Positions 22,601 through 35,004 of a DNA stretch of 64,000 nt are shown here, piece after piece. Origin of the DNA: Roridomyces roridus (Eukaryota > Basidiomycota > Agaricomycetes > Agaricales > Mycenaceae). The stretch spans positions 372,001-436,000 of the forward strand of contig JARKIF010000002.1 of assembly GCA_029378245.1 (NCBI GenBank), written 5' to 3'. The notes beneath the pieces are model-generated. The model did not search any database and had not been told where the DNA came from. It was given only the letters and a program-made list of their open reading frames with translations. The first letter of the stretch is position 1; every line of letters starts with the position of its first letter. A program made the position numbers and the translations under genes.

Positions 22601-23608
22601 GAGATAATTTGAAATACCAAAACTGGAAATTTCCTCATTTGGCCATGTTTTGGCTGCTGGCCTTTAACATGTTTTGAGATTCTACCACATGGGCAACTGA
22701 GATTACAAAGTAGTATCTTTCATTACTTAGTGTAACAGCACATTGATCAAATGAAATTCCAAACACTTTATTCTACCCATTGGTCTCCTCAAAAGATACA
22801 GTAATAGATAGAAACATGGATTCATGATGGGATTCAGAGTTTTCAACACTTTTCAATATTGCCTGATCGTGGATTATGTAAGATCATGGGAACGTGTGAC
22901 CATATCATCACTTGTATCAGAATCTTGGATCAATATCTGATCCAAAATTGAATCACATGACCTCGTCTGGGAGTTGCATCCTGCGTCTGGGAGTTGTGTC
23001 TCAACTTGCACTTTTAGGACCTGTGTCCCATGCTTGCCTTGGGTGGTGCTACCACATGATAGGCATCTATAACCTGTGTCAGGGCCATATTGCCATATCT
23101 AGTCGACTTCCCTGTCCAGCAAAACCTGGGAACTAAACCTGAAAAGATGCATAAACTTGTGTACCACTACATTGAACTAATGCCTTGCATCTGCACCATT
23201 GACAATGTAATTTTCAATGATAAATGCTGTCATATTGATGTCCTTCTCGGAGCTTTGCGCCTCGGTGAAGTGGAAATTGGCGAAGTCGAATTCAGCACGA
23301 TCAGAGAATGGCGCCCATGCAGCGGGGTCTTGGCCGTCAGGTGGCGGAGGTCCCACATATTCGGCCAGGAAGATACCGTTGGCATCACAGGGGCGGGCTA
23401 TATTTCCACAATGAACAGAGAAAAAAACTTTGAAAAGCCGCTCACCCGTTAAATGAGGATGATAATAATTTTCGAAGGTATCGTCGTCTTCTCCTTCAGG
23501 AGCGGGTGTCTGTTCTCTATGAGCACTGTTCCGGTGCTGGGTGAGTCCTCCACGACTCTTGAGGGTGCGAAGACAGTTGGGGCAAGTGTAGGAGACTCCG
23601 TGAGTCAT
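19623..23608 (-). pseudogene. Plavaka-type transposase, interrupted by an insertion
   Basis: The start at 23608 gives MTHGVSYTCPNCLRTLKSRG, a C2H2-like finger (CPNC...H...H) typical of Plavaka transposase N-termini. Exon 2 carries PCDANGIFLAEYVGPPPPDG up to SSEKDIN at 23242. The gene resumes at about 22375 with NTALDIWAASVMKYG, after an 859-base insertion. Further exons give the Plavaka signatures FRRVVYGLGPYIADYPEQV, PRADIHELLSSDLLHQVIKG, WTGDDSKALMKVYL, LPRQHSLVHY and NGLCSSITESKHIKAVKEPW. The C-terminus is VPMQSIARGAHLIGVYG...HHMYEFLK with the stop at 19623-19625. Apart from the insertion the exons join well, so the copy was probably functional until recently. Plavaka elements are cut-and-paste DNA transposons of the CACTA-like group. 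I could not find the terminal inverted repeats. Confidence 0.85.
22376..23234. mobile_element. 859-base A+T-rich insertion in Plavaka exon
   Basis: The ends TAAAGCCATTTTTCATTGAA and, inverted, TATGACAGCATTTATCATTG are imperfect terminal repeats. TTGATGT flanks both sides (22369-22375 and 23235-23241), a 7-base duplication with a mismatch at base 8. Deleting the block and one TTGATGT restores KDINTALDIWAAS, the sequence expected of a Plavaka transposase. There is no coding capacity; it is likely a hAT-like MITE. Confidence 0.7.
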
Positions 23609-23764
23609 CGTACTCGCCGGCTAGCCACGTATCTGTTTTAGAAAGGTTAGCAATACGAGTATAATAATCACAAACATTAAAAAAAAACTTCACTCTTACC
23701 ACTACTGTCTCCACTCGCACACTCCCTCGTAAATCCCCCACACTCCTTCACAATCCACCTCCCC
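23609..23764. promoter_or_regulatory. Divergent promoter, Plavaka/accessory gene
   Basis: Only 156 bases separate the transposase ATG (minus strand, 23608) from the accessory-gene ATG (plus strand, 23765). The interval must carry both promoters. It contains an A-run at 23679-23688 and a pyrimidine-rich stretch (CTCTTACC, CTCCACTC, CTCCC) before the plus-strand start. Confidence 0.5.
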
Positions 23765-26135
23765 ATGTCATCACCACTCTCGTCCCCCGCTCCCACCACG
23801 CTGCCAGCCATCCAAGTCCCTTCCAAGCGTCGGCGCAGCTCTGCTGCCGCAAACGATACCCCCGCACCCGCACCCGCACCCAAAAAGAAAAGAGCTCCCG
23901 CCCCGAAAAAACCCACTGCACCGCGCAGAGCTCCATCCTCCCGCGGCACCCGAGCCCCTGCGGCTCCAGTTCCTCGCACTGTCGCCGAGATGGCTGCAGA
24001 GCGTGCCAAGCCGCTCGAGAGCGTGCAGCAGCTCCACCCAGGAGCTCCCGATATGTCTGCCCCACGCCGCACCCCCGCCGAGGTTGCAGCTAATACAGCC
24101 GCAGTTCTCAAGCGGATTCGGGAGCTTGAGCAGCAACGGGAGTCGGCCATCGCAGAGTTTGCACAGCTGCAGGCAGCCCAAGACGCCACTTCTCTTGAGG
24201 AAGAGCAGTCTGTCGTACTCACCGTCGATGACCATCTTGCGTCCACCATGGATGTCGACCACGACCAAGTTCCCTCTGACGACGACATGCCGTTCTTCCC
24301 AGTCACCGACGAGATGTTCCAGCGGATCGAAAACGACGAGCACTACGCTTCTGACGAGGAGTACGCTCCGACACGGAGCCGTTCTTCCCAGACCAAGAGT
24401 GTGTCGAAAGTAAGGCTTCTTTGATTTCTCATCTCACAAACTAACCTGTTTACGAAGGCCAAGGACCCAAAGCCCAAGAAGCCCAAGAACTTGAAGAAGG
24501 GCGAGCTCAGGGTGGCTGTTGAAGACAAGATTCAGCAAGTGAAAGAGTCGAAGAAGAAGGCGGAGGGCAAGAAGGCACCGCCTGTCCAAAATAGGCAAGC
24601 ACATCAATCTCTCTTTCCCTCCCATTCTCACCACACCTCAGAGACGCTGCTGCTGCCTCCAAGCACGCTGGTGTCGTCCCTGGCTTCAAGCAACGCCGCA
24701 GCACCGTCAACACATCCCCGTCCCCACCCATTAGTCCTGTTGGAGGCCTCAATGATCAAGATGCCGTCTCCACTCGCCCAGTCACATTCGGAAGTCAAGT
24801 GCTGCGTGAAAACGATGTGCGTTTGCTAACCGCTCTATCACGGTTACACACTCACACCCTACAGGCTGTGAGCATTTCATCCGATGAGGATGAGACACCC
24901 GTCGCCGCTCCTCGTCGTCCCAAGCGCGATGCCTCCGTCACACTGCTCAAACGTGACCTTTCCGCCACGCTACCCAAGCACGGCCCTTCCCACACCCTAA
25001 CCAAACGCGACCCGCTACCTAAGCTCGACCTCGAGAAGCTTACAAAATCCAAGGCGAAAACGAAATCCACGTTCACGCTACACATCCCCTCGCAGCCCCC
25101 GGCGACGCCAAGCACCTCTGCTACAACCACCCCAGGCGCAGCTTCTACTCCGGCAGGTGCCACAACGACCGCGAGTAACGCCTTACCGCCCTTCCTGGCC
25201 CCAAGATGGGTGTCGGACGTCCTGCCTGTTTTTCACCGCGGTCTCGGTGCGTCGGAGAATCCTTGGGAATTTGGGGGGAACAATGCAACGAGCATCGCCT
25301 TCGTTCAGAAGACAATCAACGACATGTTTCCCGAAAACACATACACGGTCCAATGGGGGGATGCCATCATGAGCAGGGTGCGTACATACATATCATCTCT
25401 TTCAGGCCTCGTCTAACACTGCTCCAGCTTTACGCTCGCTCCAACGAACGCCGCTCCGGCTATGGTCAAGCCGGCGTCAACGTGTTCGTCCAATACCTGG
25501 CTGACAATGCCGACACCCTCAAGACACCCGAGGACATTGCCAACTTTGTCCGCTACGCCTTGGACAAGCGTGGCCCGGCTTATTCAAGACGCCCACACCC
25601 CGCAAATATCTGACTATCACGGACCCCAGACATCCTAAATATCAGGTGAGCCAACAGCATCCTGCTCATGCCGCGACTAATCGCTAGCGCAGCGTCCCAA
25701 GGGTCTTTTCGAGTCCGAGTTTGTCATTGGTGTCCTTGCCCCGATGCTCAAAGTGGGTTTGGACCCGGCGGGTTGTGCTCCCGTTGGCGCCGTTGCCTTG
25801 GCCGCTGCCGCAGTACGTTGTCGTCATTGCAGACCGTTGATTCAAATCTGACTTGATTGTAGGTGGAGCGTGGCTTGATGAGGTATCGCACGGGCGTGCC
25901 ATCCAGCGTCGACAAGTTCTCCAAGTCCACCTCAGGTACTGCCGTGGCGGGATACATTGTGTCAGCCAAGCAGCTCAGCGAACAAGCGTGGGAGCGTATC
26001 ATCGAGGCGTGCAACGTCCCCACAGCCGCACAATCAGTATCTGAAGACAAGGATGACAACGACCCGATCACCACCCTTGACGGCAACCGGGAGAACCTCT
26101 ATGAGCCCAGCAGCCCGCCTGCGAGTCCTGCCTGA
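23765..26135 (+). pseudogene. Accessory gene divergent from Plavaka, one frameshift
   Basis: Exons fit 23765-24409, 24458-24594, 24642-24816, 24865-25377, 25428 to about 25644, and two more ending in the stop at 26135. The introns are about 47-50 bases, and the second is GC-AG. The N-terminal half is basic and low complexity (alanine/proline/lysine) with a coiled stretch (IRELEQQRESAIAEFAQLQA). The C-terminal domain reads LPPFLAPRWVSDVLPVFHRG, YGQAGVNVFVQYLADNADTL, ITDPRHPKY, RPKGLFESEFVIGVLAPML and AWERIIEACN. That pattern is familiar from anonymous agaricomycete proteins near transposons; I cannot name a function. Around 25583-25590 one base seems missing: the frame runs into TGA, while the next frame continues TPRKYLTITDPRHPKY. 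It could be a real mutation or a sequence error. Confidence 0.65.
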
Positions 26136-29100
26136 GATTCCGCTTCCCGTGGTATGTCTGATGCTGCTCTATTCTTATTGATGCCCGTTGCTCATTCTTT
26201 CTGACAGTTCTGTGCTTCAAATATGTCCGAGATGTGTACGTATTATACTGCCATCTTACCCTAGTCTCTCCCCCTTAATCCCTTCCATCCCCCTACCCTA
26301 CCTCCGCCCCAAAACACAAAAAATGGACCCTGTGCGTGCATACTATTCTCATTCATGTATAATCCGTATTTTACTTTTCATGCAAATACTACTTTTCTGG
26401 TTTTCATTCCGTGGAGTGCACTTTAGTACTTTTGGGCTTGGGTTGTCAGAATTCCGAAAAACTTGAGCAAAATCGGACCTGGCTTTTCTGCTGGGCACTT
26501 TACCGCTTTTCTGGCCTTTTTGGGTGGGGAAAAGTGCTGAAAAGTGCCGAAAAGTAATTTGTAGAAAGTCTGATGCGCCGAGTGGCGAAGAGTATCACTG
26601 CTCTAGCCCTCCGTCCCTCTCCTCTCCCCAACACTAGAGCCCACCGTCGCGGCTCACTAGGGGCCAGCCCGACTACATATGTCCTGCAGATGCATTGGGG
26701 AACAATATTATCATGCTCTGAGTGGTTTCCGCGCCTATCTACGCTTGCGCACAGCCTGCTGCTCGGGTGAGGTGCTCATTGTCAATATTCAGTGTGATGT
26801 ACGGTAACAGAGCCAGAAATGTGCATTCATGAGTTGAATAAGAGGCCTCTGGGGCCCTGTAGCCAAGTTATACCTTCGGCGAATCGCCAGGAATCGAGAG
26901 CGACGATGCGCCGTGGCAGACAGGAATGATTCCCACGCATGGCCAACTTAGCCGGGCAGGCCATTTTTGGACCTGCCTCCGCAAAATATTTCTCATGTCA
27001 CCAAAACTTGACGGAATCGGTCGACTGGGGGCTCGTTCTGCTCGTAGGAGTCCAGATTATCACCCTGGGTACTTCATTCCGTCGCTCATGGCCTGAATCG
27101 CTGCCCCGACACCGAAAACCTCTTAAGTGGCCAGGAAGACCGTCTCATATAGTATCAGCTTCGCGGAGTCTGAATCCAATCCGGTCTGATCGAGTTCACA
27201 GTGGGAATTTTGACGGTATTTGGGTGAATACAGATCCCACTCCCCGGCAGTGGCAGTGGAAACAACAGCAGAATGAGGCTGTTGAATCCCAGGCTCAAAT
27301 GGGTTCCTACGCCGGATGTTGAAAGAAGGCCGGGCCCGGCATCGCCGAGGTTGGCGCAATCCTGTTCAGCGCTCGAAAACTGTTGGACGAAAGGCAGAGA
27401 GATGTTACGGAGCAAATGAAAGCTGGGGACCTTTCTGCCAGGGGCCCGCAAGATGAGTAGCAGAGCGGTCTGGATTTCCAGTCAGCCTCGATTCGAACAT
27501 CCAGCCTGGGCGCACGCAGCAAGATGACAGAATTGTCAGGGAGAAAACCAACCACACCAGCGAGATCATGCGGTGCTCGCAACAAGCCGTATGGATGTGT
27601 CGATGCGGGTACGGCGGAGCTCCGAAGGTTCATCAAGCAACCTGCCTCGAGGCTCATATTGTACGCACTCATAAGCCCGCAAATAGTATCTTCCAAGCAC
27701 CGTGGAGAGCGCAAGGGCCAAGCGTTTGAGCGGTTGGATTGGATTGAATCTTGATTAGAAACTGAAACTGCGAAGCCCAGCGGTAGAAGGCCTAAGAAGG
27801 GACGTGAAGAAGGGTGTGTTAAATGCTTCCCGTGAAGCGTTGGATTAATTATTAATTCCGACTCATGCTTCAAGCGCACTGGGGACTCCTGCTGCAAGTA
27901 GCGCTGTTCAAGTCGTTTTGAGCAACCAGCCTTCAGTCAGTTCTTTCCCAGACTAAAGAAACATTGTTTAAGCGTCCGTGGGGGTAGGAAAGAACTCGAG
28001 AAGATGCGCGGCGGACATAAGTAAAGGCAGGATGAACCCGGTGCAGCGTCTTGGAGTACCGCGGCCGGTGGCGCGACATGATCATGATGAATAGATCTCC
28101 AAGTACAATTTGTAAGTAGTCGGACCCAGTCTTCACCCAAAAGGCAAGAGAAGATGCAAGGGAAATAATACCTTGAATTGGGAAGGATCCGATGATGCAG
28201 GTCCATAGGAAGCAGCAGGAATGACCACGCGGTTGAGGGCGAGAGACCACGAGTGCAGAAACTTGATATTTGAGTCGATGCCGCCTGCGGGTCAATGGCA
28301 GTCAATTCAGTGGCAACACCCCAGAAAATTTACAGAGAAGCAAGGACAAGGTGTCTTGTAAGTGGCAGATGCGAATAAAATCGGAGTGTTGATTGGTCAA
28401 GAACTGTTTCTCAGCCAGTAGTTTCAAAGAAAAGAATCTCCGTTCCAGCGCCGTCATGTGGAAGAACAGAATCGTAGATTAACAATAGAAACAAAGTCGT
28501 TGCCAGCATGCGGTCCAGAGCTTCCCAAAGCATCTACCATTGGGCTTGCAGGAAGAGCAATTTGGTCGGCCGAATCGGCTTCGAATCTTGTAAAAAATTA
28601 GAGAAGACAAAAAGAATTCGAAGTCTTGTTCTTCTCATCCGAGTCCACGGCATTCTACTGCGGTTCAATGGAATAGGCATTTTGTCAATTGGAGAATGGA
28701 AGATGAATACGTTTGCTCCCGCGACGTTAGGGTCCAGACCTGCCGGTTCCGAGTCGACTGTTTGGATACGAAAACCTCCCATCCGTATGTCAGAGCCGAT
28801 CTTGACGGTGGTACAGGAACCTGCCACTGAGTCATTGTGAACGCTGATAGAAACATAGGTTGATACTTATTCTCGGCGCTGTCCGGCGCTTAGCAATGCT
28901 TTCGCAGGATCTGAGGAGGAAAAGGCATTGGGTGGTATTTTTGCCATTTCAATGTGTGATGTTGGAATTCGAGACACCGTGTGAGAGTAGGCGTGAGTGT
29001 CGCTGAAATGTCGGATGGTCTAGTGGATGTTTTGGTGTTTGAGAGTCGTGGGGCCCGCCTGAAAACGAGAGGAGCTATAGTACTTGGGCAACTGAATTCA

Positions 29101-32100
29101 GTGACGGTGTTATATCCCTGCGCTCGCCTTGATTCGCCGTGATTTATGCAACCTGTGCCAAAGTCACAATTCTCGCGGTCGGGGAGGAAGAAACCGACAG
29201 AAAGGCTCCGGAATCTCCCGAGGTGCAGTGGGATAGTGCCTCTCAAGCTGCAAGCGTCCCATACTTGGCCAAATGAACGCGCTGTTTCCGGCAGCAATCC
29301 TAAAGGACCCTCTCTCAACACGAGTACACGGCATTCAGGCGTGCTTGTTATATCCGCAGATGCCGCCCGCGGCATGTCAGTTATTCCTGCTTCAAGTCAA
29401 ATCACTGGGTCTCGCGGTCAGCTGTAATCTGAAAGAAGTCTCAGGCGGCGCCCCAAATCAGAATTGAATGGACCGGATACTTGCCAGTCAAACCGCCGTG
29501 GTCGTCAATGGCTGCCCGACGCTCGCCCATTGGAACCCCGAGCTGCCCACGCTGAGACCGTGGACTTCGCGGGCGCGAGGGAGAGAAATGCTGCTAACAC
29601 TGCCGCTGTTGTCCAGTGCTACAGAATTAGTCTAATCTTCGAGCTTCAGATAACGATTGAGGGACGCGGATCGATCTACCGTGGTTAGCGGGAGAGATAG
29701 GCGTCGAGAAAGCTTTAGCTTAGCCCGGTCTCTTGACCAACGGGCAGCCGTGTCGGCAAAGATGTCATTGTCCCAAGAATGTCGTTGGTGGCGTCGACTT
29801 GAGTTCATGGCGCTCAACTGCATCTGCATCCGTTTGTTAGCATTGAAAGGGATGAATCAAATAAATCCGCTACCTGTACATAGTTCGGCGGAGAGCCAGT
29901 GCCAACTAGTTCCATTTCTGAGAGCGAGGACAACCGCGAGTCTTGAAAGATTATCCGACCCAGAATACCGTTGCCACACCTTTGCATGACAGGCATCTGT
30001 CCACTCGAATTCTAGGGTTCAAATTTCTAGGTGGTTGTGAATGTCGTCCGTCAAGCCTAGCCGCTAAGGTCTCGGAGGTAAGTGACTGCATGTGGTGGGA
30101 GGCGGCATTACGGACATGGTGTAAGGAGAATAGAAGTAGAACCGGTAAAAAAGCAATCTATAGAGCTGTGAATCTGATAAGCGGGCGGGTGAGTTTCGGA
30201 GGGAGCGTGTCAACGTACCGGCGTTTCGACTTTAGTCGGCGAAGACACAGATACCGAGCCTAGAAGATGCGAGAAAAAAAGTCTTGACAATGTTTCATCG
30301 CACCCGTCGTTCTTGAAATACGCTCCCCAACCGATTTTCCATAGAGATATCTTCAGGGGTGTTTCAATTGACCCAGGAAAAGTACTAGGTCAGGAAAAGA
30401 CAGTCCAATACGCCCCACGTGTGAGACTCCTAGGTGGTTGCCTTGCATGTATTGATGAAAGGCTGCGTGAACCTGGACATGTTCAAATTGATTGTAGCGC
30501 GTGGAGATCCGCGCAGAGTATGTCTATAGTGAGCATCGAAACTGTAATATACTTAACAGAATGCCAGTTCACGTGTGCAGGTGAATATACCTACAATTGT
30601 CTGGATGCCATCCCAAAGATAGGTGCGGAGAAAAATCATTCATCATCCGTGAGAGAGGAGTGTCGACATCCTTGACAGGCATAATTATTGGAAAGCACCA
30701 GAAGAGCCTTGTGTCCACTGTCGGAAAGAAGCAGCCCAAGTGAGTGGGTTGAATATCGGAGATTCTGATGCCAGAGGGCGATTCACAGCAAGTCCGAGCC
30801 CCAGAGACCGGCGCGGCTACACGTCAAGTCCTCAAGGTGAGCGAATGTATTTGAAACCATGAGTTTGGATGAAGAACGAGATCAAGCCTGACCGGATCAT
30901 GGCCAAACAACCACATCTTCCGATCACCGCGTTCTTGCCTCGTTCACCCAACGTTCGCCACTCAGTTTCGACAGCGAGCCATTGTAAGCACGAGTCCCGA
31001 CTTTCACTCCATCAGCCTCCCTCGCAAATGTGGACCGTCGATGTCACCGCAGCAGCCGCTCTGAGGACACATGTCTTTCCCGTTCACTGTTCTTCCGGCT
31101 GCCTGGCAGACCCGATCCGGCGGTTCATCTGAAATTGAATTGCAAGAGCTGCGAGCCTCGTCCCCGTTAGCCAGCAAGCATTACACGCTCCGGCAATTTC
31201 CACTTAATCGCCCGCCTTTTTTCGTTTTCGTCCCTTTCTTCCCAGTTTCGGGAAGAGAAGACCACAGAGAAGACTGGTGTTCTGCCCGTCGGCCAGCAAG
31301 CCCGCGCTTTCGAGTAGTCAGTGCCCGCATTCAGGTGCGAGATACCTTCCTATGCAAATTCGAAATACCGTGCTGATTGGCCTCTAGCCTCCTCAGCGAT
31401 TCATACTACCCGGCGGTACATGGACGCGATTTCTTTCTTGTCTTGCTCTGACGGGGAAGATATCATCTCCTCCGCTGTATCGCACGCATGATGGTCCTGC
31501 CTCGCCTCTTCAACGCGTCGCTCCCTTGAGTGTTCGGCTGGGTGTCCTTCATCCCGGCTAATATCTGGACTTGATCCCGACGTCCGATGCTACCTCGCAT
31601 CTGCTGGCCATGTATGTTCATTTGCACTCACGTCTTGCGGTGGAATTTGCGGCATCAGCCGTATGTATGTGTCATTGTGCATCGAAAGGTCAGCAGCATT
31701 CCAACGGCACGCTTTGTCAGTGATATCGACATTCGACTTATCTAGATCTTCTCCCCTCGTGGCAAGACTCTAAACATGTCTCGGATTCCACTCTAATCCA
31801 CCCCTGTGCGTCTGGGACGACGACGTGTCTCCAGCTACTCCGGGATACTCAACCCCGTCCCCATACCGAACGTCGAAATCAGCTTCTAGCTGGCTTTGCC
31901 TATCGTCGTTGCTGTTGTCGGGAAGTGATGCGCCGCCGCCGCCCGCGTGGAGGGGTGACAGAACATGGCATTACGGGAACCAGACTTCCTTTGACTGGCG
32001 GCAGTGCCATACGTGCGTCGTGAAGGGGATGACCGATGGGAGGACCCCGCCCGCAAACTCATCCACGAACGTTTGCTCGCTCTACAGACGGTGTTGCGGT

Positions 32101-35004
32101 GAGCGCGAGCGCCACTGGATGTTCTTTTGGAGATCGAGTGTCCGGGTCCATCCGGTGGACTGTCAGGGTCGGGACTCTGAGGAACAAACGAGGAGGTGAG
32201 TGCCCGTACATCTTCTTCTCGTCTGCCCGAATCTGACTCAGACAGTAGGAATAACTTGGACGCTCCGCAGATTGTTCGGAGCAGAGATGGTCTGCAATCC
32301 GCCGACCATCCCAATTGCCTATGTCTCCATCGGTGCTTTGTTTACGTACCCCCCGCGACTCCCCGAACACCGGTACCCACCTTCCCGAGCTCGGTCGTCT
32401 AATACTGTCCGCATCTATTTCGTCCTCCCATGTCATCCTTTTCGACGAATTCTATATTTTTCCCGTCCGGCATACCATTACGGATTTCCCACCTATGCCG
32501 GCGCTGGACCGCCGTCTTGGCCGACAAAAGCGCGGGGGGCTTGATTTTGATTCGTGATCAACCGACCTGCGCTCTTCCTCCTCGGACGCCGCGTAACCTG
32601 CCTATAGCCGAATGGCACACGTACATTCACAATCGAAGCTTGGCGCTCCCCCGAAACCTTACCGCACGCCAGCGTAGGCCTGCATCTTGTTCTATTGGCG
32701 TTCATACACGCGGTCCCAATGCCAACGAATTAATGTTCTCCTTCCATTCGCTTCGAGCGCGGGGCCCGGGCTTGGGAAGACTTGGGACCTCAGTGAAGAG
32801 GAGTAGGAGCAACGTAATGACGACTGCGTCCCACCCACCCACGCGATGGATTTCAATTCTGTGCAAATCGAGGGTCGCCAGCGCATGCTGCCGGATGGGA
32901 AATCATTTTTTACGCGGAACCGACATGGCCACGAGAAGTCGTAGCCTCCCTCAAACACCAGTCATGGTTGGTCTACGGGAGCAATCCTAAAATCACTCGG
33001 GGATGGATGAATGACTTTCGTTATTCTGGACCTTGGGTTTGCAGGCCAGGCCCGACCCACGTCATTTCCAGCCCCATCTGTATCAGTCTCGAGTCTCAAG
33101 CTCGGAAGGTGCCGCTGCGAGGAAGCGCGAAAAAGTCTCGGTCTCGCTTTACTCATGCGAGGCAGCGCGGAATCGACCGTAATGATGCAGTTCCGAATAG
33201 CACAGTCATTGCACTGATATCTCTTGACGACAACTACGTCGCGTGCGGGGGTTGACGACACGCTACTGCTACCGCGGTGGGGAATCGGAGGGGACGCGTC
33301 TGGACGATTATATTCATTCATTCGTAAAGTACGAATGCGGTAGTTCCGATGGCGGCTAGTCGGGAGAGGCGGGCTCGAGGACGACGAGCGGGCGGGCTCG
33401 AACTCTTACCCGGGACGTGTCTGTCTGGCCAATTTTATCCAGAATTGCAACGAATGCGGTATTCCGATGGGGGGCGAGATCGTGGACTTTGTCAGCGACG
33501 ATCCCTTCTCAAATCGGTTCCAGGTCAGCTATAGTATGGTGGTGGGGTGTACTAAGCACTAAGTCCTTGTCTTGCAGGCTTTTTTCCCCCGATTGCGTTG
33601 GGCTTGGGGAAGTGCAGTGCGTAGTTAATGGGACAGACACCTGGCTTGGGGATTCGGATGGGGGAGGGAGTGGAGTGGGCTCCGAGGAGCAGATCACTCC
33701 TGCTCTCTTCCTCGAGCTCCTGCTACTTTGAGGTAGCTGCTTTTTCAAGACCTCGACCCCCGGCAGGCGCTGCGCAAGGTGCACTATCGCAGGAAGACGT
33801 GCCAGCGGGTCCCACCAAAGGCTATGTGCGGGGCGAGGAGGGGAACGAAGAGGCCCTGTCCTCTCGTTGTCGTGGTCATTCCATGTTCCATTCAAGCCAT
33901 CTCCACACCTCCCGACGCTTCATTTCGGTCTTGGTGTGCACATTTACGTCGTCTGACGCCGATGATGGCCTCCTAACCTTCCCGGACTGCAACGACTCGC
34001 TGCGACGTGTTGGGGAGGCCTCTTGGTGGTGCAGAGCTCTGCTGCATCTGTCCAACAAGCTACCTTGCGGCCCTCACTAGCTTGGCAGGGATTCGACGTT
34101 GTCTCAATCTTCGTTCTTCTCGGGCCAAGATCAGATGGATGGGAAATACTTCCGCGGATACATATTCGTGGCTAGCGTACCACTACATTGGCCTCAGGGC
34201 GCTCTGGTCCTTCACTGACCAGCAACGCATCGTCACCCTGGACCTACCCTTGACGACGCGCCGACTGCCAAATCTCTTCCCGCGCACCTACCGCCATCAG
34301 ATGAGAATAGAGGGTAGAATATAGGATATGCATTGGACTGGAAATGGTCGGATTAGAACTTATTAGCAGCCACCCTCCTTTTGCTTGTGTCTCTAATATT
34401 TTTGCTGGGGTGGAGTGTGGAGCATGATAAGAATCATAATTCCGGGCAAGCGAGCCATGCCGCGTAGCTTGCCGAGACTTCACCACCCTTGCAGTCGTGT
34501 TGTTAGACCAGAGGAATTGCGAAAATTTCACTCTTGAAGGCCTGCTCGTCGCCGGATTCAACATCCCGCCGTTGAGTTCTTGGCTGATCCCACACACAAG
34601 CAAGCCGTGTTTCGGCAGACAACAAATGATTTGCAATCACTGAATTTTCTTGCTTCATTTTGCTCCATCACAATTTTGTTTTGCTCAGAAATATCTCGGC
34701 AAAGGGGTTGCTTGGTGGTTGCTAATAAGCTCTAATAAGCTCTATTATCTTGCACTTGTGGGTGTTTGTGGGTGACTGGGTCTAGACCGTGCCGTGTTAT
34801 TGGGCTTCTTCCCACTTGTTTTTCTGTACTCTTGGATCCAGGAACGAGGGTTGTTAGTCAATGTCCCCATCTGGTCTCGCACGCGTCTCGCGGATATCAG
34901 CAGACGCAACCAGATCGAGTAAATCTTGATCAGATCGGTTCTCACCTCACGAGATTGGAATCGGGCCGTGCATATATTAGCACCCTCGTCCCTTGTTGAC
35001 CACA
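26136..35004. other. 8.9 kb stretch without a supported gene
   Basis: I looked for exon chains, domains and relics on both strands and found none I can defend. Open frames are short, overlap on both strands and change character every 100-200 bases. A 187-base inverted-repeat candidate lies at 26371-26557. At 32430-32560 a frame reads RISHLCRRWTAVLADKSAGG, faintly like an F-box/CRRW motif, and a leucine-poor continuation follows to 34.3 kb, too weak to call. A TATA-like box (CATATATTA, about 34970) at the right end probably belongs to the next gene. Confidence 0.45.
26371..26557. repeat. 187-base inverted-repeat element candidate
   Basis: TTACTTTTC at 26371-26379 pairs with GAAAAGTAA at 26549-26557. 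The interior is rich in CTTTTC on one side and GAAAAGTGC on the other, so the whole can fold back. No clear target duplication is seen (at most a few T residues). It lies 236 bases downstream of the accessory gene's stop and could be a MITE or part of a transposon end. Confidence 0.3.

Noticed and set aside
32430..34320. Possible F-box gene (RISHLCRRWTAVL)
   Set aside because: Only one short faint match. No upstream F-box start, no consistent exon chain and no leucine-rich pattern that I can defend.
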